NCBI RefSeq assembly: GCF_004335085.1
Contig: NZ_RQRS01000009.1
Coordinates: 62,001 to 126,000, forward strand
Origin: Pedobacter nototheniae
GTDB taxonomy: Bacteria > Bacteroidota > Bacteroidia > Sphingobacteriales > Sphingobacteriaceae
Reading direction: 5' to 3'
Length of the DNA: 64,000 bases
Position 1 is the stretch's first letter, and each line of letters starts with the position of its first letter. The position numbers and the translations under genes were made by a program. Below are positions 26,048 to 35,625 of this stretch, piece by piece. The notes beneath the pieces are model-generated. The model saw only the letters and a program-made list of their open reading frames with translations, had not been told where the DNA came from and did no database searches.

Positions 26048-26482
26048 TTAAGAAAGCTCCTTGATAATTTCTTTACATCTTTTTTCCACTTGCTGGCAAA
26101 CGGGTTTAAATAGGGAATTATCCCAATACGGATCTGTAACTTCGCCGTTATCTAAAAAGAGTTTCACCTTTTCTCTCTCCTGATTACTTTTCGCCAATTG
26201 CAAAACATCGTGCAGGTTGTTTCTATCCATAACCAAAATCAGATCATATTCTGCAAACATATTGGCGTTAAATTGTTGCGCTCTTTGTTTACTTATGTCG
26301 TAACCAAAAGATTTTGCTGCTGCAACACTTCTATGATCTGGCGCTTTACCTATGTGCCAGTTTCCTGTTCCGGCAGATGCAATTTCCCAGTTGAGGTTCT
26401 GTTTATTAACCAAGTGTTGCATAATACCTTCGGCCAGCGGCGAACGGCAGATATTACCGAGGCAAACCATTAAAATTTTCAT
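26048..26482 (-). CDS. Low-molecular-weight protein-tyrosine phosphatase
   Basis: I start at the ATG at 26482 (MKILMVCLGNICRSPLAEG, 144 residues), the canonical family start, rather than the longer frame from 26515. The phosphatase loop C-x5-R is intact (Cys7 to Arg13), and the general acid Asp lies in the later DPYWDN motif. Such enzymes dephosphorylate tyrosine kinases of exopolysaccharide systems, or arsenate-like substrates; no wzc-type kinase or ars gene is adjacent, so the role is open. Confidence 0.93.
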   Translation of the reverse strand: MKILMVCLGNICRSPLAEGIMQHLVNKQNLNWEIASAGTGNWHIGKAPDHRSVAAAKSFGYDISKQRAQQFNANMFAEYDLILVMDRNNLHDVLQLAKSNQEREKVKLFLDNGEVTDPYWDNSLFKPVCQQVEKRCKEIIKELS

Positions 26483-26596
26483 AAACAAGTTTATGATTAA
26501 TTTCCATAAATCCATTGTGTAACCAAACCTACATTTAACTTAATTTTTAGTTCTAGAATAGTATACCTACCTTTACAAAAAATCTAAATACTCAAA

Positions 26597-27814
26597 ATGA
26601 AAAAAAAGCTCTTTATTATGGCTGCTTTCGTGGCTGTCTTTGCTTCTTCGTGCAAAAAATCTATTGACGATCCTGAAGTAGTACCACCTGTTAAACTTGC
26701 TTATTCTAACCTTTCTGTTGAGGAACACAAAAAAGCTTTGGATAAAAGCGGAACAGATTTCCTTGCCACTGTAAATACTTTACCTGATGAAAATTTTATT
26801 AAAGTGATTAAACACTTTATAGAAATTGATGGTGATGTACCAACTTACACATTACCTTTTAGCTCTTTATTCTCTATTTATAGCTCGGCTCAAAGTGGTA
26901 ATCTTTATGGAATTTTTAATTCTACCATCACACCTAATGCAAAAAAGCTTAGTGAATATTATGCTGTTTATACTTGGGATTTCGTTCAGAAAAAATGGAA
27001 TAAAACTGCTTCTGATAGTAAATTAGAAATTAAATTCCCTTCATCTAAAACTGCAACAACAAATAATGCGGTATTATCTTTTACAAGTACATTATCTGGT
27101 ATTACTTCTACAATTGACGGACAGAAATACGAACTTCCTGCTTCTACCACTGCTACTTTAGTTGTAGATAATAAAGAGGAGATGAAGCTTACAACCAACC
27201 AGACTTATAAAACGGATGGCAACCCAACTGCTATAGATGTAAAGCTAATGATGGGTTCTTTTAACTTTAATGTTAATGTAAAAAGCGATGTTAAAAAAGT
27301 GAATGCAACGTTATCTTTTGCAAAAGGAACAACTTCTCTTCTAAATCTTACTAGCGAAGGAAATGGAAATGCCGACATTAATACGGTAATTAAGGCTACT
27401 GAGCTAAAGGGTATTCTTGATAATGCAAATGCTTCTTTCGAAATAATGAATATTAAACTTGTTGGCGTTATTGATTCTAAATCAATTTCTAACGAAGGCG
27501 CAAGCAATAATAACCTAAGTGAAGCAGAAAAGAACAAGAAAAAGGCTGATTTATATAATAAGTACACTTCAGTATATGCTGTATATAAAAACGAAAATGC
27601 AATTATTGCAAAAGTAACATTTGCTCCTGTTGAGGATGTTCATTCGTATGAATATTGGGATGGAACTAAAATGGTAAAATATAGCTATACTAATTATTCA
27701 ATGGAACCTAGATTGGTTTTCAAAGATGATTCTAAACTTAGCTTAAAGGCATTTACTGAAACAGGCTTTAGTAAATTAACTACTGCTTTTGAAGATTACA
27801 TAGATCGTTTTTAA
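26597..27814 (+). CDS. Lipoprotein of unknown function
   Basis: A 405-residue protein with a lipobox (ASSC, about Cys19) followed by KK, typical of exported Bacteroidota lipoproteins. The mature part is rich in Ser, Thr, Asn and beta-prone segments, with a Lys-rich helical stretch near residue 315 (EAEKNKKKADLYNKY) and no recognised domain. It is not next to a susC gene. A promoter-like TACCTTTA lies about 22 bases upstream. It ends at a convergent hairpin. Confidence 0.72.
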   Translation: MKKKLFIMAAFVAVFASSCKKSIDDPEVVPPVKLAYSNLSVEEHKKALDKSGTDFLATVNTLPDENFIKVIKHFIEIDGDVPTYTLPFSSLFSIYSSAQSGNLYGIFNSTITPNAKKLSEYYAVYTWDFVQKKWNKTASDSKLEIKFPSSKTATTNNAVLSFTSTLSGITSTIDGQKYELPASTTATLVVDNKEEMKLTTNQTYKTDGNPTAIDVKLMMGSFNFNVNVKSDVKKVNATLSFAKGTTSLLNLTSEGNGNADINTVIKATELKGILDNANASFEIMNIKLVGVIDSKSISNEGASNNNLSEAEKNKKKADLYNKYTSVYAVYKNENAIIAKVTFAPVEDVHSYEYWDGTKMVKYSYTNYSMEPRLVFKDDSKLSLKAFTETGFSKLTTAFEDYIDRF

Positions 27815-27832
27815 TAAAAGATCGAACAGTAT

Positions 27833-27875
27833 AAAGCAAAATGCCAGTATCCTTAAAATACTTGCATTTTGCTTT
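27833..27875. terminator. Convergent hairpin between lipoprotein and DUF4249 genes
   Basis: Perfect 12-bp arms AAAGCAAAATGC (27833-27844) and GCATTTTGCTTT (27864-27875), extended by AGTAT/ATACT inside. There is no long T run, but the position between convergent stops (27814 and 27897) supports a shared terminator. Confidence 0.75.
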
Positions 27876-27896
27876 CCAAGAATTTATAAAAATGGT

Positions 27897-28739
27897 TTAT
27901 TGTTTGGCTGTTGCACTATATATTGAAACTCCGTAACCGCACCATATACCAACTGCCATCCCATTAATATTTGACTTTAAAGCATTGGTACTCCCCATTA
28001 ATGGGTTTGAAGCATTTAATATTTCATTTTGAAATCCTTGCCAAAAATCATATCCACTTTTTGGAATGGAAGCAAATTTGACCATAACCTTATCTCCATC
28101 AACAAAATACGGATCATATTCTTCGTTAAGGTTATTTATTGAACCCCTATTTAGCGCCAAATTAATAGTTTTACCATTAAAGTATTGATCATCCTGATTA
28201 GACAAAAGTGTTCTGCTAAAATTCCTTTCTTCTTCTAATTTAGTGTAAATCTTGTAGTAATTTTTTTCGTTTACGTTATCAGTGAAACGAATATTAAGCT
28301 GCAAATCCTTTCCGCCTTTTGGCTCAAACCATAAACGATCTAATTGAGGTACAGGCGGGATTGTTGTTTCAGCATTAAGGGTATATCCTGCGTATTCTAT
28401 TTTTAGGGAATAATTTTTTCCAACAACTCCCTTTAAGTCAGAGCCTTTATACACAAAATAAGGAAACTGGCCTTTTTCATAGCTTCCCGTTAAAACTTCT
28501 GATGTTTGACCGTCGCTTACAGTAACCTTTGCATATTTAATAATAATTTCTTCAAGCTGGGCAGAATTTATGGAGGTATAAAATGGTAAATTATGTGTTA
28601 TGGTTACATTGGCATAGCCGTTTTGCTCAATGCTTCCCTCAACAACAAATTTTGGATTATAATCATCATCTACTTTTTCCTTCTTGCAAGAAAGAAGTAT
28701 TATGCAAAGCATAATATGCCAAACTGACTTTTTTATCAT
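27897..28739 (-). CDS. DUF4249 lipoprotein
   Basis: A 280-residue lipoprotein (lipobox LLSC, about Cys18, then KKEK) of the DUF4249 type, with beta-rich features in the family order: FVVEGSIEQNGYANVTITHNLP, YAKVTVSDGQTSEVL and ETTIPPVPQLDRLWFE. In Bacteroidota these lipoproteins regularly partner a TonB receptor. Its ATG overlaps the receptor's stop by four bases (ATGA), which indicates translational coupling. A role as the surface lid or accessory of that receptor is inferred. Confidence 0.88.
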   Translation of the reverse strand: MIKKSVWHIMLCIILLSCKKEKVDDDYNPKFVVEGSIEQNGYANVTITHNLPFYTSINSAQLEEIIIKYAKVTVSDGQTSEVLTGSYEKGQFPYFVYKGSDLKGVVGKNYSLKIEYAGYTLNAETTIPPVPQLDRLWFEPKGGKDLQLNIRFTDNVNEKNYYKIYTKLEEERNFSRTLLSNQDDQYFNGKTINLALNRGSINNLNEEYDPYFVDGDKVMVKFASIPKSGYDFWQGFQNEILNASNPLMGSTNALKSNINGMAVGIWCGYGVSIYSATAKQ

Positions 28740-31063
28740 CTCTTAAAAGTTATTTTATAGCTTAATGCTGGTAATATTGGAAGTAGATTTATAGATTTTT
28801 TCTCAATAGAAATTGATTTATTTAAATCTCCGTTAAACTGGAAGTAATTGTATATAGGATTTTTACGATTGTATACATTATATATGGATAAGGACAATTC
28901 GCTTTTAAAATTTCGTTTATTATTAATCACATAATTGGTTGCAATATCCAGCCTGTGATAAACAGGCATACGGGCACCGTTAAATGGTCCATATTCATTT
29001 ATTATGCTTCCAGAAATTAAATAACGGCTGACAGGTAAGGTATATGCATTTCCGGTTGAATAGGTAAATAAGGCAGAAATTGTCCATTTATTATTTATGG
29101 TGTAGTTTGGTGCAATGTTAATCTCATGTGTTCTATCATATTTAAAAGGAAATGGCTGACCATTATTTAATAAATCAAATGTGCGTCTGTTTTTAGAGAT
29201 TGTATAACCTAATGCACCTTGCAATTTACCGAAGCTCTTTTTGAAGAAAAATTCGGCACCAAATACTTTTCCTGTTCCAGAAAACACATTATTCTCAATT
29301 TTTAAGTTATCTAAAAAGTTTGTCATCCCACCATTAAACTCAATCAGGTTCGACATTCTTTTATGATATAAATCTACATAAGCCTCAAAACCTTTACCCC
29401 ACGTTTTAAAATAGCCTAAACTAAATTGCACTCCTTTTTCTGGCGGAATTTCATTTGTGGCAGGCATCCAAAAGTCTGTAGGAAAATTTGATGCAGTTAC
29501 AGGAAGGAGATGAACGGTTTGAATGTTTCTTGAAAAGGAGAATTTTATTGCTGTTTCATCATCAATTTTATACTTCAAACTTAAGGTTGGTTCAATAAAA
29601 AATTTATTATAAAAATTTTCATTAGTTTGGTTAATATCGTTATTAAAATCAGTTGGTTTTATATGCCTGTAATAGGTTAACCTTACACCAGCATAAGCTG
29701 ATAATCGATTGAATATTTTCACATCATCACTAAAAAAAACTGAGCTTTCATCAGCATGATATATATTTTCCTTTCCAAAATCCAATTTAATATCACCTGT
29801 GGTCACATCAGGTGTGTTCGGTTTAAATCTATGCCTCACATAATTCAACCCTAATTTAATTAAGTGCTTGTCAAGGTATACTCTCAAAGTTGAATTTGCG
29901 TTATAATCCAATATTGATGATTTAATACAGGCATTACTACTTTGTTGAACTAGGTTAAAATTAAACTCATAACCAGTATATGAAATTATTGTATTCAGAA
30001 CCCCTTTATTCCACAATATACTTTGCCAATTAACGGATGCGGCTTTATTTTGCCAGCTTATTTGGTTGCTAATATCAAACCTGTTCAGCGTAAAACCAAA
30101 CTGATCTCCTCCTATATAGGCCGTTGCAAATAATTTGTTTTGTTTTGAAATTTTTAAACTAGTGGATAAATTAAAATCATACAAATCATATGTCAAATTA
30201 TTTATCGATGACCTTTTCTTATTATTCAGGTGATTAACTATGGGCCATACAGAGTAATTCATAAAGGTTTTCCGTGCTGAACTACTAACTGACCAATTTT
30301 TAGTTAATGGGATTGCTATACTTGCATTAGCATCTAAAAAGCTTATCGATGCCTCGCCTGATAAAGTATCAATGATGCTGTCGTTACTGCTAACATCTAT
30401 AACTGAAGATAACCTGCCTGTATATTCCGCAGGAATACCGGATTTAAAAACTTTGGCTTCTTTAACTGCTGAAGTATTAAATATTGAGTAGAAACCTAAG
30501 AGATGTGATGGATTATAAATTGTTGAATTATTAAATAATAACAAATTTTGACCTGAAGAACCGCCTCGAATATATAGCCCCGAGTTTCCTTCGCCACCAT
30601 TCGCAAAACCAGGTAAAGTTTTAATGGCATTTAATAAATCAGGATTACCTAAAAAGCCAGGAAGTTTTTCGACATCACTTTTTTTTACTGCCTGATAATT
30701 GTTTAAATACCCGTTTAATGCCTCATTTTTCTTTTTGGATTTGACATCTACCTGAGCTAAATCTCTTTCAAAAGGCACTAAAAAAAAATCTTTTGATATA
30801 TCCTGATCGGCAACATTTAAAATCACAGTTTGCTTAATGTACGCCGCATGACTAAAAGCAACGATTTGTTCTCCTTTCCTTAGTAAAATTTTGAAATATC
30901 CATTTTCATCAGTTTGAAAATTATTTTTATTCAAGGATATCGTAACCTCACTTATCGGTTTATTAGATAAATGATCAATCATATGACCCGTTAAGAAGTA
31001 ATTCTGGGCATTAGAAAAAGAAGAAATCAGAACAAAGAGAAAAAAAAGAGCGTATTTAGGCAT
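28736..31063 (-). CDS. TonB-dependent receptor with CarboxypepD regulatory-like domain
   Basis: A 775-residue outer-membrane receptor. A signal peptide (to about 19) is followed by a carboxypeptidase regulatory-like beta-sandwich (about 20-110, GHMIDHLSNKPISEVTISLN), a plug domain (about 130-240; LNAIKTLPGFANGGEGNSGLYIRGGSSGQNLLL) and a 22-strand barrel ending LLPILPALSYKITFKR. There is no adjacent susD, so it is the DUF4249-linked class rather than the SusCD class. The ligand cannot be predicted. A long hairpin lies immediately upstream. Confidence 0.93.
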   Translation of the reverse strand: MPKYALFFLFVLISSFSNAQNYFLTGHMIDHLSNKPISEVTISLNKNNFQTDENGYFKILLRKGEQIVAFSHAAYIKQTVILNVADQDISKDFFLVPFERDLAQVDVKSKKKNEALNGYLNNYQAVKKSDVEKLPGFLGNPDLLNAIKTLPGFANGGEGNSGLYIRGGSSGQNLLLFNNSTIYNPSHLLGFYSIFNTSAVKEAKVFKSGIPAEYTGRLSSVIDVSSNDSIIDTLSGEASISFLDANASIAIPLTKNWSVSSSARKTFMNYSVWPIVNHLNNKKRSSINNLTYDLYDFNLSTSLKISKQNKLFATAYIGGDQFGFTLNRFDISNQISWQNKAASVNWQSILWNKGVLNTIISYTGYEFNFNLVQQSSNACIKSSILDYNANSTLRVYLDKHLIKLGLNYVRHRFKPNTPDVTTGDIKLDFGKENIYHADESSVFFSDDVKIFNRLSAYAGVRLTYYRHIKPTDFNNDINQTNENFYNKFFIEPTLSLKYKIDDETAIKFSFSRNIQTVHLLPVTASNFPTDFWMPATNEIPPEKGVQFSLGYFKTWGKGFEAYVDLYHKRMSNLIEFNGGMTNFLDNLKIENNVFSGTGKVFGAEFFFKKSFGKLQGALGYTISKNRRTFDLLNNGQPFPFKYDRTHEINIAPNYTINNKWTISALFTYSTGNAYTLPVSRYLISGSIINEYGPFNGARMPVYHRLDIATNYVINNKRNFKSELSLSIYNVYNRKNPIYNYFQFNGDLNKSISIEKKSINLLPILPALSYKITFKR

Positions 31064-31083
31064 TAATATTTAGATGAGAGAGG

Positions 31084-31118
31084 CGATATTTACGGTTATA
31101 ATCTAACCGTAAATATCG
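31084..31118. terminator. Perfect 15-bp hairpin between nuclease and TonB receptor
   Basis: Arms 31084-31098 (CGATATTTACGGTTA) and 31104-31118 are perfect inverted repeats with a 5-base loop. The right arm is the end of the S1/P1 nuclease coding sequence. No T run follows on the minus strand, so it may act as a partial terminator, an RNA end protector or a translational control element of the receptor start 20 bases away. Confidence 0.6.
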
Positions 31119-31909
31119 TTTAAAATTTTCGCTAAACGAACCCCACCTTTAAGCAATTGCTCGTTTACGGTAGCAATCCATTCAAAATTGTAGCGGTAGC
31201 TTAATTTTGCGTCTGGTTTAATATTATCATAAATTTTATTGCAAACATTGTATGATTCGTAAACAGCATCTTTTAGGCTACTGCTTTGCCAATTAGCCAA
31301 TTGTATAGCCGAAGGATGGTTAATTGCTTTTGCATATTCTGTATAGCTTAATTGCTGATAATCGATTAAACCTTCATCCCATACTTTATGCAGGTTAGAT
31401 TTTTCACCAAACCATAATAATGAAACCCGGTTACCACCCAAATCTTCTTTACGTGCCGTGTGCATTGGCTGATGTAAATCGCCAACCAGGTGAACCAACA
31501 TACGTATAGCAAGTTTTTTCTCGTCTAATGTGCTTTTCGAATTTTTGAGTACAGCAATTAAATCAGGGATTTTATTGTACACATTAGGTCCTTTTTCAGT
31601 TTCCAGATAGTTAAAAACACCATCTTTTGTTAGTCCTGCAGCAAGGTTTACAAAATGCCAGTTGTACATATAATTGTAGGTAGAATCTGATTTTATAAAG
31701 TCGCCCCAATTAGCAGACATGCCCAACGATTCGCCGCCTAAAATGGCTTCTATTGATTTACGGGTTTTAGCTTTTAGATAACTATCAGCAACCTCGCCCA
31801 CAATACGGTGACCAAGCATACCCCAAGCACTTGCTTTTATTGGCATGTAGGCTAATGCGACAAACATTAAGCCTGTAAATAATTTCTTTTGAATGGATGT
31901 AAATATCAT
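31103..31909 (-). CDS. S1/P1 nuclease
   Basis: A 268-residue secreted nuclease. A signal peptide ends near SAWG, so the mature N-terminus would be Trp, which with the following His binds zinc as in P1 nuclease. The remaining ligands are present: GHRIVGEVAD, the Asp of WGDFIKSD, YNYMYNWHFVN, and HLVGDLHQPMHTARKEDLGGN. It degrades single-stranded RNA and DNA outside the cell membrane for nutrient recovery. It is two bases from the upstream lipoprotein stop and cotranscribed with it. Confidence 0.94.
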   Translation of the reverse strand: MIFTSIQKKLFTGLMFVALAYMPIKASAWGMLGHRIVGEVADSYLKAKTRKSIEAILGGESLGMSANWGDFIKSDSTYNYMYNWHFVNLAAGLTKDGVFNYLETEKGPNVYNKIPDLIAVLKNSKSTLDEKKLAIRMLVHLVGDLHQPMHTARKEDLGGNRVSLLWFGEKSNLHKVWDEGLIDYQQLSYTEYAKAINHPSAIQLANWQSSSLKDAVYESYNVCNKIYDNIKPDAKLSYRYNFEWIATVNEQLLKGGVRLAKILNDIYG

Positions 31910-31910
31910 T

Positions 31911-32423
31911 TTATAATTCTTTTTGTACGCAGGTAATTTTTTCTTTCAAAGTTAAAGTTGTTTCTCGTTGATCGCTTAAACTTTGTAGTAACAATGTGTT
32001 TGCAGATGATTTTTTAATCAGAAAGTTTTTATCATATCTGCCGATGCGGTAACAACCGGAAATTTTTTGCTTGTAATTGGCGTGTGTAAATGTTCCGCCT
32101 AAAAACAAAGTATCGCCCCTAACGGCATAAACGCCTTTTGCATATTCTTTCCAAACACCGTTGTTGTAGCAAGAATCTTCATAAAAATTAACCTTGCTGT
32201 GCGTGGTTAAGTCTACATAAAAAGAATCACAGGTAAATTTGAAATGATGTTGAGTATAGTTAGTTAATTTATTACTAAAAGCGACAGAATCTTCATTCCA
32301 AACACCCTGCATAAAAACCTCACCCTTGCCTTGTATATTAGGGCTAAAGGAGCAACTTGCAACAAGCAATGCGATAAAAGTAACGAGAGAAATATAAAAA
32401 AGCCTTAAACCTGAATTGTGCAT
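31911..32423 (-). CDS. Small lipoprotein of unknown function
   Basis: The ATG at 32423 (MHNSGLRLFYISLVTF, 170 residues) places a clean lipobox (VASC) at about residue 23; the ATG at 32462 is the alternative and would put a long polar extension before the signal. The mature part holds six Cys residues and beta-prone segments (FKFTCDSFYVDLTT, VYAVRGDTLFLGGTF) and resembles a small calycin-like or lipocalin-like fold, which is only inference. It sits between fumC and the nuclease. Confidence 0.65.
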   Translation of the reverse strand: MHNSGLRLFYISLVTFIALLVASCSFSPNIQGKGEVFMQGVWNEDSVAFSNKLTNYTQHHFKFTCDSFYVDLTTHSKVNFYEDSCYNNGVWKEYAKGVYAVRGDTLFLGGTFTHANYKQKISGCYRIGRYDKNFLIKKSSANTLLLQSLSDQRETTLTLKEKITCVQKEL

Positions 32424-32485
32424 TGTATTTTTAATAGAATTTGTTTTGTTTAATGCAGGCATTTTTAAAAGGGTAGTAAATTTAT

Positions 32486-32515
32486 AACCCCAAAGTTATT
32501 ACGCTTTGGGGTTTT
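32486..32515. terminator. Terminator after fumC
   Basis: Perfect 10-bp arms AACCCCAAAG (32486-32495) and CTTTGGGGTT (32504-32513) with an 8-base loop, 20-50 bases beyond the fumC stop on the minus strand. Confidence 0.8.
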
Positions 32516-32535
32516 ATGTGTTAATTGAGTTAAGG

Positions 32536-33933
32536 TTATTTTAAGCTTCCAACCATATCTTCTGGTCTAACCCATTCATCAAACTGCTCATTGGTTAATA
32601 AACCAAGTTCAACTGCTGCTGCTTTTAAAGTTTTATTTTCTTTATGTGCCTTTTTAGCAATTTTAGCTGCATTTTCATAACCTACATGTGGATTTAATGC
32701 TGTAACCAACATTAACGAATTTTGCAAGTGTTTCTCAATTTCAGGCAAGTTTGCAGTAATACCTTCTGCACATTTATCATTAAAAGATACGCAGGCATCA
32801 CCAATTAAGCGTGCCGATTGTAAAACATTAGCTGCAATTAAAGGTTTGAAAACATTTAGCTCAAAATGACCAGTTGCACCACCAATAGAAACGGCAACAT
32901 CATTACCCATTACCTGTGCGCAAACCATAGTTAAAGCTTCTGGCTGTGTTGGGTTTACTTTACCGGGCATAATTGATGATCCTGGTTCATTATCAGGAAT
33001 TACAATTTCGCCAATACCACAACGTGGGCCTGAGCTTAACATACGTACATCATTAGCCACCTTCATTAAAGAAACAGCTGTACGCTTTAATGCGCCAGAT
33101 AATTCAACCATAGCATCATGTGCCGCTAAAGCTTCGAATTTATTTGGAGCAGTTATGAAAGGCAAACCTGTTAAATCGGCAATTTTTTTAGCCACTAAAA
33201 CATCATAGCCTTTTGGTGTATTTAATCCTGTACCAACAGCCGTACCACCTAAAGCAAGCTCAGCAACCATTACTAAAGCATTTTTAATGGCTCTAATGCT
33301 GTTATCAATTTGTTGTACGTAACCAGAAAACTCTTGGCCTAAAGTAAGTGGTGTTGCATCCATAAAGTGGGTACGACCAGTTTTAACAATTGTACTAAAC
33401 TCTTCAACCTTTTTAGCTAAAGTATTACGCAATTTCTCTAAACCAGGAATTGTATTTTCAACTGTAAGCTTATATGCAGCAATGTGCATAGCAGTTGGGT
33501 AGGTATCATTAGATGATTGCGATTTGTTCACATCATCATTTGGATGTAGTACTTTTTTATCATCAGAAAGCTGACCACCATTAATTACGTGTGCACGGTT
33601 GGCAATAACTTCGTTCCCATTCATATTGCTTTGGGTACCCGAACCTGTTTGCCATATTACCAGTGGAAACTGATCATCCAGTTTACCTGCAATAATTTCA
33701 TCACAAGCTTTAGCAATTAATTCTGCTTTATCGGCAGTTAAAACGCCTAATTCGGTATTGGCTAAGGCAGCGGCTTTTTTAAGGTATCCAAAAGCATGTA
33801 CAATTTCTTTTGGCATTGAACCTTCTGGCCCAATTTTAAAGTTGTTGCGTGAGCGTTCGGTTTGTGCACCCCAGTATTTATCGGCAGGTACCTGTACCTC
33901 GCCCATGGTATCGTGTTCTATTCTGAAACTCAT
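32536..33933 (-). CDS. fumC: Fumarate hydratase, class II
   Basis: A 465-residue enzyme that interconverts fumarate and malate in the TCA cycle. The family signature [16 protein letters not shown] is present, along with [10 protein letters not shown], the catalytic-site [16 protein letters not shown], and a full-length helical core. It has its own promoter (about 33956-33984) and terminator and is monocistronic. Confidence 0.97.
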   Translation of the reverse strand: MSFRIEHDTMGEVQVPADKYWGAQTERSRNNFKIGPEGSMPKEIVHAFGYLKKAAALANTELGVLTADKAELIAKACDEIIAGKLDDQFPLVIWQTGSGTQSNMNGNEVIANRAHVINGGQLSDDKKVLHPNDDVNKSQSSNDTYPTAMHIAAYKLTVENTIPGLEKLRNTLAKKVEEFSTIVKTGRTHFMDATPLTLGQEFSGYVQQIDNSIRAIKNALVMVAELALGGTAVGTGLNTPKGYDVLVAKKIADLTGLPFITAPNKFEALAAHDAMVELSGALKRTAVSLMKVANDVRMLSSGPRCGIGEIVIPDNEPGSSIMPGKVNPTQPEALTMVCAQVMGNDVAVSIGGATGHFELNVFKPLIAANVLQSARLIGDACVSFNDKCAEGITANLPEIEKHLQNSLMLVTALNPHVGYENAAKIAKKAHKENKTLKAAAVELGLLTNEQFDEWVRPEDMVGSLK

Positions 33934-33955
33934 TATATTTTTGATTTTGTTATCG

Positions 33956-33984
33956 CAAATTTAGTTTTTTTGCCATTAAACCAA
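33956..33984 (-). promoter_or_regulatory. Promoter of fumC
   Basis: On the minus strand, TTG at 33984-33982, an 18-base spacer, then TAAATTTG (33963-33956) match the Bacteroidota -33/-7 pattern. Predicted start lies near 33951, a leader of about 18 nt. Confidence 0.6.
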
Positions 33985-34138
33985 GGTATTATATTGGATA
34001 TTTAGATAGATATGATAAAAGTATTCGGTAAGCCTAATGCCTAGGTTTCGCTCTGCCCAATTGCCTTATTCCTTTTAATTGTTTTTATGGTACAATAAAA
34101 GAAGCATTTGAGCTGTATTAATAAACATTACATTTTTG

Positions 34139-34146
34139 TACTTTTG
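34139..34146 (+). promoter_or_regulatory. -7 box abutting the hisS start (leaderless candidate)
   Basis: TACTTTTG matches TAnnTTTG and is followed by CGGCT and then the hisS ATG at 34152, so the predicted transcription start is the start codon itself. No -33 element at the usual spacing is evident. Confidence 0.5.
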
Positions 34147-34151
34147 CGGCT

Positions 34152-35543
34152 ATGTCAGTTATTAAACCCTCATTAGCAAAAGGTACCCGCGATTTTTCTC
34201 CGGTAGAAATGGTTAAACGCAATTTTATTTATGATACCATTAAAACGGTTTTCAAAAAATATGGTTATGCAGAAATCCAGACACCAAGTATGGAAAACCT
34301 TTCAACGTTAACAGGAAAGTATGGTGATGAAGGTGATAAATTGATCTTTAAAATTTTAAATTCTGGAGAGTTTTTAAACGATCCTAAAAAGAAATCTTTT
34401 GATTTTTCCGAAGAAAACAACAGTAATAAATTAGTTTCGCTAATTTCTGAAAAGGCCTTACGTTACGATTTAACTGTGCCCTTTGCACGCTATGTAGTGA
34501 TGCACCAAAATGACATTACACTACCGTTTAAACGTTTTCAAGTACAACCAGTTTGGCGTGCAGATAGACCACAAAAGGGTAGATACCGCGAATTTTATCA
34601 ATGCGACGTGGATGTTGTTGGTTCAGAAAGTTTATTAAACGAAGCCGAATTTATTCTGATTTATGATGAAGCTTTAGGTAAATTAGGCCTTAAAGATTTC
34701 GTTATTAAAATTAATAATAGAAAAATTCTATCAGGCATTGCCGAGATTATAGGTAAACCTGATTTAATAATTGATATGACTGTTGCCATTGATAAACTTG
34801 ATAAAATTGGTTTAGATGGTGTAAGTAAAGAGTTATTAGAACGTGGTTTTACAGAAGAGGATTTAGAAAAACTTCGCCCGGTAATTTTGCTCGAAGGAAC
34901 AAATGAAGAAAAGCTTGCAAGCTTAAAATCTGTTTTAGCAACTTCTGAAACGGGCTTAAAAGGTATTACAGAAATTGAGCAGGTTTTTGAATATGTTGAT
35001 AGTTTAATTGCTTATGCATTGCCACTTACAGCAAAATTAGAGCTTGATATTACTTTGGCTCGTGGCTTAAATTATTATACGGGCTGTATTTTCGAAGTTA
35101 AAACCAATGAGGTTGCAATGGGAAGTATTGGTGGTGGCGGTCGTTATGATGACTTAACTGGTATGTTTGGCCTTAAAGATTTAACCGGGGTTGGTGTTTC
35201 TTTTGGTGCCGATCGTATTTATGATGTTTTGGAAGAATTAAATCTTTTTCCTTTATCGGCAGAAATAGGCACAAAGGTTTTGATTAGCAATTTCGATGCA
35301 GAAGCAGAAAAATACGCTTTACCCATTCTTCAACAGTTTAGAAATGCAGGAATTGCTGCCGAGCTTTATCCCTCATCAGCAAAGCTTAAAAAGCAAATGG
35401 CCTATGCTGATGCTAAGAAAATTCCTTATGTAATTTTAATCGGTGGCGATGAAATTGCAAGTGGAGAACTTACCTTAAAAGATATGCAAAGTGGTGAACA
35501 GAAAAAGTTAACTACACTTGCCATTCTTGATTTACTAAAATAA
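34152..35543 (+). CDS. hisS: Histidine--tRNA ligase
   Basis: A 463-residue class II aminoacyl-tRNA synthetase. Motif 2 ([20 protein letters not shown]), the histidine-binding [13 protein letters not shown] and motif 3 (GGGGRYDDL) are intact, with an anticodon-binding domain from about 375 ([20 protein letters not shown]). It charges tRNA-His. A central insertion (about 180-290) is typical of the long Bacteroidota form. The gene begins immediately after a promoter box and ends at a bidirectional terminator. Confidence 0.97.
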   Translation: MSVIKPSLAKGTRDFSPVEMVKRNFIYDTIKTVFKKYGYAEIQTPSMENLSTLTGKYGDEGDKLIFKILNSGEFLNDPKKKSFDFSEENNSNKLVSLISEKALRYDLTVPFARYVVMHQNDITLPFKRFQVQPVWRADRPQKGRYREFYQCDVDVVGSESLLNEAEFILIYDEALGKLGLKDFVIKINNRKILSGIAEIIGKPDLIIDMTVAIDKLDKIGLDGVSKELLERGFTEEDLEKLRPVILLEGTNEEKLASLKSVLATSETGLKGITEIEQVFEYVDSLIAYALPLTAKLELDITLARGLNYYTGCIFEVKTNEVAMGSIGGGGRYDDLTGMFGLKDLTGVGVSFGADRIYDVLEELNLFPLSAEIGTKVLISNFDAEAEKYALPILQQFRNAGIAAELYPSSAKLKKQMAYADAKKIPYVILIGGDEIASGELTLKDMQSGEQKKLTTLAILDLLK

Positions 35544-35570
35544 AACTTACACAAGTATATTTCGTTTTTT

Positions 35571-35610
35571 AAAGAAAAAGAACAGTCACTCAAAATTGTT
35601 CTTTTTCTTT
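35571..35610. terminator. Bidirectional terminator between hisS and methyltransferase
   Basis: Arms AAAGAAAAAGAACA (35571-35584) and TGTTCTTTTTCTTT (35597-35610) pair perfectly over 14 bp with a 12-base loop between convergent genes. Confidence 0.75.
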
Positions 35611-35625
35611 AATTAGGCAAAACAA

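Noticed and set aside
26486..26493. Leaderless promoter for the LMW-PTP gene
   Set aside because: Minus-strand TAAACTTG has a mismatch in the conserved T stretch; not strong enough.
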